In this document: piece after piece, positions 8,012 to 17,715 of the stretch
Layout: every line of letters starts with the position of its first letter
Numbering within the stretch: the stretch's first letter is position 1
NCBI RefSeq assembly: GCF_003386095.1
Contig: NZ_QREG01000003.1
Coordinates: 248,001-312,000, forward strand
Reading direction: 5' to 3'
Length of the DNA stretch: 64,000 bases
Source of the DNA: Marinoscillum furvescens DSM 4134
GTDB taxonomy: Bacteria > Bacteroidota > Bacteroidia > Cytophagales > Cyclobacteriaceae
Notes under the pieces: model-generated
Told to the model about the DNA's origin: nothing
The model's database searches: none
What the model saw: only the letters and a program-made list of their open reading frames with translations
Translations under genes and position numbers: made by a program

Positions 8012-10649
8012 ATACCTTGCAATAAGTTTAATCCTCCTTTTAGGATATCAGGCTCAGGCTCAAATCGTATTTGGAAGAGATAAGTCAGCAAACAGCGGCC
8101 TCTCTATCAACTACTCGAGCCCCAAAGAATATGAAATTGCTGATATTTCGGTAGAGGGAGTGCAATTTCTAGACAACAACGCCCTGATTTCGCTATCCGG
8201 CCTGAGAGTAGGAGACAAAATCAAAATACCGGGAGAAGGAATTTCCAGTGCCATAAAAAAACTTTGGAGACAAGGCATCATTGGCAATGTAGAAATCTAT
8301 GCCAATAAAATCGAAGGTGAACAGATTTGGCTAACCATAAGGCTAACCGAAAGGCCCAGACTTACCAAATATGAGTTTGAAGGTGTCAACAAAAGTCAAA
8401 AAGCAGAGCTGAAAGACAAGATTGACCTGGTAAGAGGTAAAATACTCACAGATGTGGTCATCAAAAACACTGAGCTGAGTGTTAAGAAATACTTTGAAGG
8501 GAAAGGCTTCCTCAATGCCGAAGTAAACATTCGACAGGAACGAGACACCATCCTGGCCAATAGCGTCAACATTATCATCAACGTAGAAAAAAACCAAAAG
8601 GTAAAAGTCAAAAACATCAACTTTTACGGAGATGATAACTTCAGTCAGGCAAAACTCAGAAGCAAACTTAAAAATACCGGCGAAAAACCAAGGCTGAATC
8701 TTCCTAAGGACCTCATAGAAAAAACTTTGATGGTGCTTAACCCTAAAAATTTATTTTACTTCCTCACGCACCGCAAGGAAGTGACAGATTTGGAATTGAA
8801 GGAATACCTGGCAGAGCAGGTCAACGTAAACGTGTTCAAATCTGCCAAGTTTGTACGAACTGACTTTGAAGAAGACAAAGAAACACTCATAGCCTTCTAC
8901 AACTCCAAAGGTTATCGCGATGCAGAGATCGTTCAAGACTCTGTCTATAGTATAGACCGCAAATACTTAAACATTGACCTGCACGTAAACCCGGGAAATA
9001 AATACTTCTTCCGGAGCATCGAGTGGACCGGTAATTACATCTATGAGGACGAATTCCTCAACCGTGTATTGGGTATAGAAACAGGTGATGTGTATGACCT
9101 GGAGCTGGTCAACAAGAAACTTAACTACAATCCAACCGGAACAGACATTAGCTCGCTATACATGGATGATGGCTATCTCTTTTTCCGGGTAAACCCTGTA
9201 GAAGTTGGTACCACGGAGGATAGTATAGACGTGGAAATGCGCATATATGAAGGACCACAAGCTACCATCAACGAGGTAACCATCAGTGGCAATGAAAAAA
9301 CCAATGATCATGTAATTTTAAGAGAGATTAGGACCCTCCCAGGTCAAAAGTTTAATCGGTCAGAGCTAATCAGAACACAGCGTGAACTTTCTCAGCTGGG
9401 CTACTTTGACCCGGAGCAAGTCAACCCTGTACCTCAGCCAAACCCTGTGGATGAAACTGTAGATATCGAATGGCAGCTTGTAGAGCGACCTAACGACCAG
9501 GTAGAGCTATCCGGTGGCTGGGGAGGTCGCTTCGGTTTTGTAGGCACACTTGGCCTTAGCTTCAACAACTTTTCTCTGAAAAACATACCGCATTTTGACA
9601 AATGGAGACCACTCCCTATGGGTGATGGACAAAAACTATCTGTGAGAATGCAAGCCAACGGAAGACGCTACCAAAGCTATTCGCTGAGCTTTAACGAACC
9701 ATGGCTAGGCGGAAGAAAACCGAACAACTTTGGTGTGAGCTTCAACCACTCCTCACAGCGCTATATTACTTTCGACAACACTGTTTTATCTCAATTGCAG
9801 CTATCAGGCATCACCGTGTCACTCGGAAGAAGAGTCACATGGCCGGATGATTTCTTCACTGTCAGCAATTCACTGTCACTGCAGAAATACAACATCACTG
9901 GTGACACCTACGAACGTGCTTATGGCTTCCAGGGAGACTCACATAGTTTCACCTTTAACAATACCATAGCGAGAAACTCTGTAGATAATCCAATGTATCC
10001 ACGAGGAGGGTCTTCGCTATCCATTAGCGCATCATTTACACCTCCTTACTCCTTGCTAAACAACAAGAACTACGACAATGTAGATGCAGAAGATCAATTC
10101 AAGTTTTTGGAATACCACAAATGGAATCTTGATTTCAAATATTACCTCAAGCTCGTAGGTAACCTTGTACTAGCACCAAGAGCTCACTTTGGTTTCCTTG
10201 GCTCCTATAGTGATAAAGTAGGTGTTGGTCCATTTGAGCGTTTCTCACTTGGAGGTGATGGGCTCACAGGTCAAAACTTCCTGTTGGGTACAGATGTAAT
10301 AGGACTCCGAGGATATGAAAACCGGTCTATCCGCGCAGATATTGAAAACGGAGTAGATAATGGTACTGTATTTACCAAGTTTGTAATGGAACTGCGCTAC
10401 CCAGTTTCGCTCAATCCATCTGCCACGATCTATTTCCTTACCTTCTTCGAAGGAGGAAATAACTGGAACGATTTTGATGAATTCAACCCATACAACCTCT
10501 ACAGATCTACAGGAGTTGGTGTAAGAATCTTTATGCCTGCATTTGGTCTACTAGGGCTAGACTGGGGATATGGTCTGGATCCAGCGCCTGGTGCACTAGA
10601 AGTAAGTGGGCCACAGTTCCACTTCTCTATTGGTCAGCAAATCAGATAA
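8004..10649 (+). CDS. bamA: outer membrane protein assembly factor BamA
   Basis: Central component of the BAM complex, which inserts beta-barrels into the outer membrane. Signal peptide at residues 1-19 (YQAQAQ). Five POTRA domains fill about residues 45-470, the first starting EIADISVEGVQFLDNNAL, with the long third POTRA usual in Bacteroidota. The barrel fills residues 490-881 with the lid-loop motif LRGYENRSI (family VRGF/Y) near residue 770. The C terminus, FHFSIGQQIR, does not end in an aromatic residue. At 881 residues it is a normal Bacteroidota size. It lies between uppS and two Skp-type chaperones, which would serve its substrates. Confidence 0.95.
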   Translation: MHKYLAISLILLLGYQAQAQIVFGRDKSANSGLSINYSSPKEYEIADISVEGVQFLDNNALISLSGLRVGDKIKIPGEGISSAIKKLWRQGIIGNVEIYANKIEGEQIWLTIRLTERPRLTKYEFEGVNKSQKAELKDKIDLVRGKILTDVVIKNTELSVKKYFEGKGFLNAEVNIRQERDTILANSVNIIINVEKNQKVKVKNINFYGDDNFSQAKLRSKLKNTGEKPRLNLPKDLIEKTLMVLNPKNLFYFLTHRKEVTDLELKEYLAEQVNVNVFKSAKFVRTDFEEDKETLIAFYNSKGYRDAEIVQDSVYSIDRKYLNIDLHVNPGNKYFFRSIEWTGNYIYEDEFLNRVLGIETGDVYDLELVNKKLNYNPTGTDISSLYMDDGYLFFRVNPVEVGTTEDSIDVEMRIYEGPQATINEVTISGNEKTNDHVILREIRTLPGQKFNRSELIRTQRELSQLGYFDPEQVNPVPQPNPVDETVDIEWQLVERPNDQVELSGGWGGRFGFVGTLGLSFNNFSLKNIPHFDKWRPLPMGDGQKLSVRMQANGRRYQSYSLSFNEPWLGGRKPNNFGVSFNHSSQRYITFDNTVLSQLQLSGITVSLGRRVTWPDDFFTVSNSLSLQKYNITGDTYERAYGFQGDSHSFTFNNTIARNSVDNPMYPRGGSSLSISASFTPPYSLLNNKNYDNVDAEDQFKFLEYHKWNLDFKYYLKLVGNLVLAPRAHFGFLGSYSDKVGVGPFERFSLGGDGLTGQNFLLGTDVIGLRGYENRSIRADIENGVDNGTVFTKFVMELRYPVSLNPSATIYFLTFFEGGNNWNDFDEFNPYNLYRSTGVGVRIFMPAFGLLGLDWGYGLDPAPGALEVSGPQFHFSIGQQIR

Positions 10650-10653
10650 TGCT

Positions 10654-11208
10654 ATGAAAAAATTTCCGCTCCTCACCATTCTATTCCTGCTTTTTTCCGC
10701 CATTTCAGTTTTTGGCCAGAAATTTGGATATGTAGATACACAATATGTGCTGAGCAGGATGCCAGAGTACAAAGAGGCCCAGGCGGAAATAGAGAAATTG
10801 GCCAAGGGCTGGGAAGCCGAAATACAAGAAATGTATAAACAGGCTGAAGAGATGGAAGCGGCGCTAAAGGCAGAAGAAGTCCTGCTAACTGCCGAAATGA
10901 AAGAAGAGCGCAGACAGGAAATCGATCGGGAATGGAAAGAAGTCAAAGAGCACCAAAAACAAATTTTCGGTTTTGATGGACTTTATTTCCTGAAAAAGAA
11001 AGAATTAATAAAACCTGTGCAAGATCAGGTTTTCGATGCAGTGGAAAGAGTTGCAAAAAATAATAGATTGCAAATCGTTTTTGACAAGTCGGGTGACTTG
11101 GTCATGATTTATACCGATCCCATCCATGACTATACAGACTATGTGCTGGAAGAACTTGGCCTGGGAGAAAACAATGGAGAAAGTAACACAGGAAGAAACA
11201 ACAATTGA
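10654..11208 (+). CDS. OmpH/Skp family periplasmic chaperone
   Basis: A 184-residue Skp-like holdase. Signal peptide residues 1-20 (SVFGQ), then KFGYVDTQYVLSRMPEYKEAQAEI, the OmpH signature, followed by a long charged coiled coil (about 45-120) and the closing LQIVFDKSGDLVMIYTDP strand motif. Skp trimers hold unfolded barrels on the way to BamA, immediately upstream here. ATG 10654 is preferred because it starts the signal peptide; an upstream in-frame ATG lies inside bamA. Confidence 0.9.
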   Translation: MKKFPLLTILFLLFSAISVFGQKFGYVDTQYVLSRMPEYKEAQAEIEKLAKGWEAEIQEMYKQAEEMEAALKAEEVLLTAEMKEERRQEIDREWKEVKEHQKQIFGFDGLYFLKKKELIKPVQDQVFDAVERVAKNNRLQIVFDKSGDLVMIYTDPIHDYTDYVLEELGLGENNGESNTGRNNN

Positions 11209-11210
11209 TT

Positions 11211-11756
11211 ATGAAAACTAAATTTTTAAGCGTACTTGTAATACTGATCGCCTGCACATTGAGTGTGTCGGCTCAGGACAACCTCAAGATAGGTTACACC
11301 AATGCAGATTATGTACTCAGCCTACTCCCTGAGGCCAAGCAGATCGATGCTGAACTGAAAGCATACGAGAAGCAGCTTCAAAACCAAATCCAGGCTAAAT
11401 ACAGCGACCTGCAAACCAAAATGACTGATTACCAAAACAATGCTGCATCATGGGACGATCTTATCCGCTCAGACAAAGAGCAGGAGATTCAGGCATTGCA
11501 ACAAAGTGTACAAGAATTTTCTGTGAAAGCAGAAAACTCAATGGCGAACAAGAGAAACCAACTCTTAAAGCCTGTATACGAAAAAATTGGTAACGCAATA
11601 GAAGCTGTAGCTAAAGAAAACAACTACACTCATATCTTTAGCGCAGGAACTCCGGGTTTTGATGTATTGCTATATGCTCGTGAGCAAGACGATGTGTCAA
11701 ACCTCATCTTGAAAAAATTGGGTATCACTCCTCCTGCTGCTTCTGCCGGAGAGTAA
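11211..11756 (+). CDS. OmpH/Skp family periplasmic chaperone (second copy)
   Basis: A 181-residue paralogue of the preceding chaperone: signal peptide 1-20 (VSAQ), KIGYTNADYVLSLLPEAKQIDAELKAYEKQL, coiled coil about residues 45-120, then NYTHIFSAGTPGFDVL. Tandem skp genes after bamA are common in Bacteroidota. ATG 11211 is taken over an upstream TTG at 11205. A strong terminator follows 26 bases after the stop. Confidence 0.9.
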   Translation: MKTKFLSVLVILIACTLSVSAQDNLKIGYTNADYVLSLLPEAKQIDAELKAYEKQLQNQIQAKYSDLQTKMTDYQNNAASWDDLIRSDKEQEIQALQQSVQEFSVKAENSMANKRNQLLKPVYEKIGNAIEAVAKENNYTHIFSAGTPGFDVLLYAREQDDVSNLILKKLGITPPAASAGE

Positions 11757-11781
11757 GCATCCTTTACTCAAAACATTCAAA

Positions 11782-11811
11782 AGCCTGAACCATTTGGTTC
11801 GGGCTTTTTTT
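11782..11811 (+). terminator. Rho-independent terminator after the bamA-ompH block
   Basis: AGCCTGAACC-ATTT-GGTTCGGGCT forms a 10-bp stem with one G-T pair, followed by a run of seven T. It closes the plus-strand unit and lies just before the 3' end of the convergent chromate-transporter gene at 11825. Confidence 0.9.
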
Positions 11812-11824
11812 GTCTGTAATGGTA

Positions 11825-13006
11825 TTATTTCAAGATAATACCCGTAACAAGCCCCACTATAATGATTACTGGTGTCGGAATACGTGTAAAAAACATCAGG
11901 CACATGGTGCCTAGCATGAGCACGTAATTGACGGTGGTGGGATCTACCGGCTCAAAGAGAAAGAAAGCAGCTGCTATCACCATCCCCGAGCTCACAGCAT
12001 TGATGCCTTCTAGCGAGGCCTTCACCACACGGTATTTTTTGAGGTCTTCCCAAAATCGGCTAACAAAAAAGATGAAAAAAGTGCCAGGTAAGAATACCCC
12101 AGCAGCAGCCATTATACCCCCAAGAATCTGCTGGAACAAGTCGGTGTTTTTCATGCTCAAAGTACCCACATAAGCACTAAAAGAAAATACCGGACCGGGA
12201 AGTGCCTGCACAAAACCGTATCCGGACAGAAACTCTTCGGAAGTCAGGTAATTTTTGAACTCAACAAACTCTGTATAAAGTAGCGGCACCAGCACCTGGC
12301 CTCCACCAAATATCAGGCTGCCATTCCGGTAAAAGTTTTCGAATAAGCGTATAGGCAGGTACTTAGTGACCCCACCGAGTACTGCCGCAAAAACCAGCAC
12401 TGATATCCATAAAATGAAGTTTGACCAGTTGATTTTGATGCGTGACTTTTCCTCTACAGGCTGCTTTTTAAATTTAAACGCTGTAACAAACCCACCGATT
12501 AGCAACATAAATGGAAATGCCCATGGCGTACGAAAAATATATGCTGCCATGGTGGAAATGATCATCAGAAAAAATCCGGTACGGGTAGACACCACACTAC
12601 TGGATATCTTGTATGCGGAGTAGGCTACTATGCCTACAGCTATAGGCTGAATAAACTTCAAAAATGAAAGGCTCACGTCCATCTCCTGAAAGAAGTTGAT
12701 CATTAGCGCCAGAGATATCATGATCGTTAGCGCAGGCAACGCCCAAAACAGCAAGGTGAGGTAAGCAAGGCCGGGCCCTCCTATCTTAAAACCGATGGCA
12801 GTGATGGTCTGTGTGGAAGTAGGGCCAGGTAATATTTGGCACAAAGCATGAAGCTCTATCAGGTCTTTCTCCGTGATGTAGCCTCTCTTCTCTACCATCA
12901 TGTCTAAAAACAAAGCAAGGTGGGCCGTGGGCCCACCAAATGACGTAACGGATAGAATTAGAACATCCCTTAGAAAAATGAGATATCTAACTCTACGAAC
13001 CGACAT
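11825..13006 (-). CDS. chrA: chromate transporter (long-chain CHR family)
   Basis: A 393-residue inner-membrane protein with about ten membrane segments and two tandem CHR domains (about residues 1-185 and 205-393). The N-terminal half has FGGPTAHLALF and QILPGPTSTQ, and the C-terminal half has FGGGQVLVPLL and QALPGPVFSFSAYVG, which are the duplicated CHR motifs. ChrA exports chromate, often coupled to protons or sulfate antiport; actual substrate here is not shown. The start overlaps the stop of the upstream oxygenase by one base. Confidence 0.88.
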   Translation of the reverse strand: MSVRRVRYLIFLRDVLILSVTSFGGPTAHLALFLDMMVEKRGYITEKDLIELHALCQILPGPTSTQTITAIGFKIGGPGLAYLTLLFWALPALTIMISLALMINFFQEMDVSLSFLKFIQPIAVGIVAYSAYKISSSVVSTRTGFFLMIISTMAAYIFRTPWAFPFMLLIGGFVTAFKFKKQPVEEKSRIKINWSNFILWISVLVFAAVLGGVTKYLPIRLFENFYRNGSLIFGGGQVLVPLLYTEFVEFKNYLTSEEFLSGYGFVQALPGPVFSFSAYVGTLSMKNTDLFQQILGGIMAAAGVFLPGTFFIFFVSRFWEDLKKYRVVKASLEGINAVSSGMVIAAAFFLFEPVDPTTVNYVLMLGTMCLMFFTRIPTPVIIIVGLVTGIILK

Positions 13007-13968
13007 TAGGACTTCAATCCGATTTCTCTGAGACGCTGATCCAGAAACTCACCGGCTGTCATATCTTCATACCGCTTAGGGTTGTCGGCATCTACACAGC
13101 TGTCCAGGCAAGTAAGGTCCATTTCGGAAACCGGATGCATAAAAAACGGAATAGAAAACCTGGAAGTACCCATCAGTTCGCGTGGGGGATTCACTACCCG
13201 ATGTATGGTAGACTTCAATTTATGATTGGTGAGGCGGTCCAGCATGTCACCTACATTCACCACAATCTGATCAGGTAATGCAGTAATAGGAATCCACTCT
13301 CCATCCCTGCGGAGTACCTGTAGCCCATCGGCACTAGCTCCCATCAGTAGCGTAATCAGGTTAATATCGCCATGCTCTGCAGCTCTTACTGCATCAGCGG
13401 GAATCTCATCAGGGTTTTCTATAGGGAAATAATGAATCTGGCGTATGATGCTATTGCCTTTCTTCACCTTATCATCAAAGTAGTGCTCATCTAGCCCCAG
13501 GTGCAATGCGATGGCCTGTAGCATAGATATACCTGCTTGCTCTAGTGTTTTGTAAGCTTCCTGTGTATACTTCTGAAACTCTGGCACCTCGTCTGGCCAA
13601 ATGTTTTCTGGATACTCCTCAAGCTTGTTTTCTGTAGGCTGGCCTACATGATAAAATTCCTTTAAGTCGCCAGTATTTCTGCCTTTAGCTTTTTCACGGC
13701 CTTTGCTGATGTAGCCACGCTGCCCAGCAAGTTCCGTTTTCTCATACTTTAGTTTTACCTCGTCGGGCAAAGAAAAAAACTTCTCCACGGCGGTGTAAAG
13801 ACTTTTTGTGAGGTCTTCAGACAGGCCATGGTTCTTCACCGCTACAAATCCAATGTTTTGATAGGCATCTCCAAGTGCTTTTACAAATGCCGCTTTTCGC
13901 TCTGCGTCACCTGAGGTAAAGTCCGCCAGGTCCAGGGATGGTACTTCTGCGTATAGTTTGTCACTCAT
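13006..13968 (-). CDS. isopenicillin N synthase-family 2-oxoglutarate/Fe(II) oxygenase
   Basis: A 320-residue non-haem iron oxygenase. N-terminal DIOX_N region (residues 5-120, with GFVAVKNHGL) and a C-terminal double-stranded beta helix carrying the iron ligands H-x-D in AEHGDINLI and the distal His in KSTIHRVVNP, with the 2-oxoglutarate-binding R-x-S in SRFSIPFF. The family includes ethylene-forming, gibberellin and penicillin-type enzymes, so the substrate cannot be assigned. It sits between recO and chrA with a one-base overlap to chrA. Confidence 0.8.
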   Translation of the reverse strand: MSDKLYAEVPSLDLADFTSGDAERKAAFVKALGDAYQNIGFVAVKNHGLSEDLTKSLYTAVEKFFSLPDEVKLKYEKTELAGQRGYISKGREKAKGRNTGDLKEFYHVGQPTENKLEEYPENIWPDEVPEFQKYTQEAYKTLEQAGISMLQAIALHLGLDEHYFDDKVKKGNSIIRQIHYFPIENPDEIPADAVRAAEHGDINLITLLMGASADGLQVLRRDGEWIPITALPDQIVVNVGDMLDRLTNHKLKSTIHRVVNPPRELMGTSRFSIPFFMHPVSEMDLTCLDSCVDADNPKRYEDMTAGEFLDQRLREIGLKS

Positions 13969-13990
13969 AAGTTTATGGGGTAATGGTGCT

Positions 13991-13998
13991 CAAAAATA
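13991..13998 (-). promoter_or_regulatory. candidate -7 box (TATTTTTG) upstream of the oxygenase
   Basis: On the minus strand TATTTTTG matches TAnnTTTG and lies 22 bases before the ATG at 13968. A second match, TAATTTTG, is at 14010-14017. No well-spaced -33 TTG was found. Confidence 0.3.
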
Positions 13999-14014
13999 GT
14001 TGCTTTTCGCAAAA

Positions 14015-14704
14015 TTACTTGAAAACCTGATGTAAGACCTTCAATGACTTAATTTCTCCCAGCTGATCGGTGTGATGTTCGTAATATTTGAGGATTAACT
14101 CCAGTGCCTTGAAGCGCAACTCACCAGACCCAGCCACCGAATCTGTATAGTCACTACGAATGACGTCAGACACAAAACCAATCAACCGTTGATCCTCTTC
14201 GATCATTTCGAGCTCCATGCTACGGATCAGGCTGTCTCCATCAGCTACACCAAGCCCCATGATGGGCAGTATCTTTAGCAAAAAGTGTAAATGAAAATTT
14301 TCGATCTCACTATCCATGGCATCAAAAGTCAATATAGACTGGGTTAGAAAATCGAATAGAAGCTCTTGCGCATCGCCCTTTTCATGTACCAGGAGCTTTC
14401 CTAGTATTTCTGAAAGAAACAAGACAATCGTGCTTTTGCGGATATCTTGTTGAATTCTATGTACAGGAGCGAAATATTTATACTCAGACAGCCGCTGTAT
14501 ATCCCGGTTGGGCTTTACATATGCTACCATGTCCAGTAGAGAAAACGGCTGAAAGTATCCAATACTCCGTTTTGACCTGGGGCTTCGAATACCATTCACT
14601 ATAAATGATGATAGTCCAAGTTCTTCTGTAAACACCTGCACGATGATGCTCGCCTCCTGGTACTTCACATACTTGATCACTATGCCACGAGTCTTTACCA
14701 GCAT
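14015..14704 (-). CDS. recO: DNA repair protein RecO
   Basis: RecO anneals single strands and loads RecA with RecF/RecR in gap repair. The 229 residues begin MLVKTRGIVIKYVKYQEASIIV, the OB-fold signature of the family, with FTEELGLSSFIVNG and the helical C-terminal domain (residues 80-225). The zinc-binding Cys cluster of some RecO proteins is absent, as is common in Bacteroidota. The start overlaps the stop of the PorZ-like gene by one base. Confidence 0.88.
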   Translation of the reverse strand: MLVKTRGIVIKYVKYQEASIIVQVFTEELGLSSFIVNGIRSPRSKRSIGYFQPFSLLDMVAYVKPNRDIQRLSEYKYFAPVHRIQQDIRKSTIVLFLSEILGKLLVHEKGDAQELLFDFLTQSILTFDAMDSEIENFHLHFLLKILPIMGLGVADGDSLIRSMELEMIEEDQRLIGFVSDVIRSDYTDSVAGSGELRFKALELILKYYEHHTDQLGEIKSLKVLHQVFK

Positions 14705-16812
14705 CAGTCAACAACGGCTAATTTCCCAACGTAGGTTTGCTCCCCGTCATCTGAAGCACTCCAAATGACATAAACACCAGGTGCTACTCTATGCTGATTG
14801 TAATCTTTCAAATCCCACGCTGCTGTACCTCCGTGTGCCTGTACACTTCGGACGAGCTTCCCTCCGGGAGTAGTAATTTTTACACTTGCATTGTTTACCA
14901 GACCAGTAATTCCCACCATCCCGCTGTAGCCAGGCAGTACGGGGTTAGGAAATACGGCAGTGGAAGTATGCACAGCCCCGCCCTGAGATGACTCACTGCG
15001 ATAAGACACCAACCCTTTGTCCGTGAGGATATAAACTTCCCCTGAGCCAGGATCGTATTCCATTTGATATACGAGATGTGAGGGCAGTGGTGAATTGCTA
15101 GTGGTAAAATGTTCATCCAGTCGAGTTAGGTTGTTGTCAAAGACCCACACTCCTTCATCAGTAGCCATCCATATCCTGTTGCCTCCATCCACCATCAAGG
15201 CATGCACAGGTTCTTCATCAAACAAGGCACCATTCTCATATATAGGGCTAAATGCCTCTGAATCATTGAACACAAAACTTGCGTCAACCATGAGGCTCAA
15301 TCCCCTTGGTGTCGCGATCCAGGCATCGTCGCTATGATCTATCACCAGACTGTTGACAGTATTGGACGCCAGATTGTCGGAGGAAGTAATTCGCCTTACC
15401 TGCTCGCCTCCAAGGTCTAGTGCTAGCACTCCACCACCTGCTGCTGGCGATACCGTAAGCCAAATCACACCATTGGCACTAGCAGAAATACTAACCGGAA
15501 ATTCTGAGCCAATTGCTGCAGCCGTGTAAGTGGTAACATCTTGTTCTCGATCAATAGAGAAAAGTGTGGCATTTTCATCTGTGGATGAAATACCCAAAAG
15601 TGCTCCTCCTACCACTTTCAAATCATTCACTTGCTGGGGTGCACCATCCACTAGTTCTTTGTTCGTCAAATCATAGACTCCCCCATAGGCTGCTGCCAAA
15701 TAAACCGCTCCACGGTAATGTGTGGCAGCTGACAGCCCCGTTAATCCATCAAGTTCTTCATGGCTCCATGAGGATTTATCAAACCAGGAGTATTGGCTAG
15801 AAACCGCATCATAAAAGGCATAGGCTATATTGTTGGCAAAGCTGATTGAGGTTATTTGATCCGTAAAAGGGCCATTAGGATAGAGCTGTTCATTGCTGGG
15901 CGTAACTACGCCATTGGCAGAAGTAGCCAGCCAAACTTCTCCATCTACCAAAGCAAAATCCTGCACTTCCACATCCTCAATAGATGTGGAGTCAAAAGCA
16001 CCATTGCTGTATGAAACGAGGTAGTTTTCTTGCAATGCGATGATCGCTTGTTCGCTACAATCCACAGCCTTGATAGGCGCTTTAGAAGACCAAATATTGA
16101 CTACCGTATCGGAAATTTGAACCACAGAAGTGTCTGCGGCCACCGCGATCAGTCCACATGCGCCAATTTTTAGCGAATGGTAAGAGCGCACAGTATCCAG
16201 CAGCGTCCACCGCGTGAAATCGAGAAGGTTTTGGTCTATCGATCCATATTGAAGCCCCTCGCTGGTAATGGCATAGAGCTGATTGCTATTTATGGCAAGC
16301 TCTTGCACAGATACATCAGCGCCGCCTGACCCAATAGAGCGGTAGTTTTCAATTAGCTCCAGCCCCTCCAGCTGGGCCACTATCACTCCAAAAGCTGTTC
16401 CGAGATAGATTCGATCAGTGCCGATCGCTATGTCATTGATTTTTTTGGTGCCCACCAAACTAGAGCTGGCTATGCCGCGTATAGAAGCAACGCCATCTGA
16501 TGAGACTACATCCACTATACCAGATTCATAGCCCAGTACCAGTAGGTTGTGCTCCTTCGAAAAAGCCATGGCCGTGACACCTACATCTCCCAGCCTTTTA
16601 GTTTTACCCAATTTGGAGAGTTCTTTCGTAGTGCGATTTATCGTGAAAAAGCCATGCTCCGCAGCGCAGAAAATGTGATCCCCTCCAGCCAATACTTTGT
16701 TTACACTTCTAAAACTAAAATGCTCACGCCAATGGCCTATCGGCAGATTTTGTGCACTCAAAAAATATGTAAAGAGTAGACACCAGCTACTTATTGCGAT
16801 GCATTTTTTCAT
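14704..16812 (-). CDS. porZ: PorZ-like T9SS beta-propeller protein with C-terminal domain
   Basis: A 702-residue exported protein. The start is set at ATG 16812 because it opens a signal peptide (residues 1-20, YFLSAQ) followed by NLPIGHWREHFSFRSVNKV, the typical PorZ opening; frame extension upstream runs inside tdk. Repeated propeller blades span about residues 40-590 (IWMATDEGVWVFDNN and similar two-component-regulator-type blades), and a T9SS-type C-terminal domain fills about 610-702 (VFPNPVLPGYSG to YVGKLAVVD). PorZ belongs to the cell-surface attachment complex that joins T9SS cargo to A-LPS in Porphyromonas. It overlaps tdk by 26 bases and recO by one base. Confidence 0.85.
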   Translation of the reverse strand: MKKCIAISSWCLLFTYFLSAQNLPIGHWREHFSFRSVNKVLAGGDHIFCAAEHGFFTINRTTKELSKLGKTKRLGDVGVTAMAFSKEHNLLVLGYESGIVDVVSSDGVASIRGIASSSLVGTKKINDIAIGTDRIYLGTAFGVIVAQLEGLELIENYRSIGSGGADVSVQELAINSNQLYAITSEGLQYGSIDQNLLDFTRWTLLDTVRSYHSLKIGACGLIAVAADTSVVQISDTVVNIWSSKAPIKAVDCSEQAIIALQENYLVSYSNGAFDSTSIEDVEVQDFALVDGEVWLATSANGVVTPSNEQLYPNGPFTDQITSISFANNIAYAFYDAVSSQYSWFDKSSWSHEELDGLTGLSAATHYRGAVYLAAAYGGVYDLTNKELVDGAPQQVNDLKVVGGALLGISSTDENATLFSIDREQDVTTYTAAAIGSEFPVSISASANGVIWLTVSPAAGGGVLALDLGGEQVRRITSSDNLASNTVNSLVIDHSDDAWIATPRGLSLMVDASFVFNDSEAFSPIYENGALFDEEPVHALMVDGGNRIWMATDEGVWVFDNNLTRLDEHFTTSNSPLPSHLVYQMEYDPGSGEVYILTDKGLVSYRSESSQGGAVHTSTAVFPNPVLPGYSGMVGITGLVNNASVKITTPGGKLVRSVQAHGGTAAWDLKDYNQHRVAPGVYVIWSASDDGEQTYVGKLAVVD

Positions 16813-17377
16813 AAAAGCATTTTCTACATAGGGCTTCATAGATGTCTTTTTCACCCAAAACGACAGTTTTTTTAGATTTGGTACGTCTGTAAGAGTAAGA
16901 AGCGATGTTGCCACAGTCCATACAGATGGCATGTACCTTGGTAATGTACTCGGCAGTGGCCATGAGCTTGTCCATCGGCTCAAAAGGCACACCCATAAAA
17001 TCCATATCGAGACCAGCCACTATCACACGCTTCCCTTGGATGGCCAGCTGATTGCACACGTGGATAATTTCCGGGTCGAAAAACTGTGCTTCATCAACAC
17101 CCACTACGTCACAGTGACCAGCTCGCAGCAAGATGTCATTGGCAAAGTTGACAGGAATGGACTCAATAGCATTTTGGTTGTGCGATACTACTTTTTCTTT
17201 GGAGTAGCGCTTGTCTACCCTGGGCTTATAGATCTCCACTTTTTGTTGGGCTATCAGGGCCCTATTGAGGCGGCGAATGAGCTCTTCGGTTTTACCAGAA
17301 AACATGGATCCACAGATCACCTCTATCCACCCTGCTTTTCCTGTAGTGGGGGTTCCAATATTTGGCTCTACAAACAT
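16787..17377 (-). CDS. tdk: thymidine kinase
   Basis: Phosphorylates thymidine to dTMP (salvage). A type II kinase of 196 residues: P-loop GSMFSGKTEE at about residues 23-32, DEAQFFD (Walker B-like) near 96, and a zinc site made by CMDCG and CRKCF near residues 150 and 185. The gene starts directly after the ferredoxin stop and its 3' end overlaps the PorZ-like gene. Confidence 0.95.
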   Translation of the reverse strand: MFVEPNIGTPTTGKAGWIEVICGSMFSGKTEELIRRLNRALIAQQKVEIYKPRVDKRYSKEKVVSHNQNAIESIPVNFANDILLRAGHCDVVGVDEAQFFDPEIIHVCNQLAIQGKRVIVAGLDMDFMGVPFEPMDKLMATAEYITKVHAICMDCGNIASYSYRRTKSKKTVVLGEKDIYEALCRKCFYEKMHRNK

Positions 17378-17698
17378 TTATTTTGAATAATCTTGATGGG
17401 GTAATTTGTATGATTCCGGCACCTGTACAGTCACATCACCTGTTACTACTGCCTGGCATGCCAGACGTGCACCTGATTTTAATTTGCCCAAGTTAATAAA
17501 TCTCTTCTCTGCTTCGGTAATCTCACCTAAAGAAGCCTCTCCACTCACTATTTCGGCTGTGCAGGTAGTGCACCTACCTTTGCCTCCACATGCGTGCATC
17601 CAATCTACCTCCTCCAGTAATATACTGAGAAGTTTTTCCGTTTTAGATTTGCAATGAATAGTTTTACTATGGAGGTTTTTTACTGTGACTAAAGGCAT
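17378..17698 (-). CDS. 2Fe-2S ferredoxin
   Basis: A 106-residue plant/adrenodoxin-type ferredoxin. Cluster ligands are the three Cys of CGGKGRCTTC (C-x5-C-x2-C, about residues 37-46) and a fourth in RLACQAV (about residue 80). It would act as a one-electron carrier; the partner is unknown. No signal peptide. It is immediately upstream of tdk with no gap, and 17 bases separate it from the divergent acidic-protein gene, so any promoters there are compressed. Confidence 0.88.
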   Translation of the reverse strand: MPLVTVKNLHSKTIHCKSKTEKLLSILLEEVDWMHACGGKGRCTTCTAEIVSGEASLGEITEAEKRFINLGKLKSGARLACQAVVTGDVTVQVPESYKLPHQDYSK

Positions 17699-17715
17699 TT
17701 CAATCTTCCAATCTT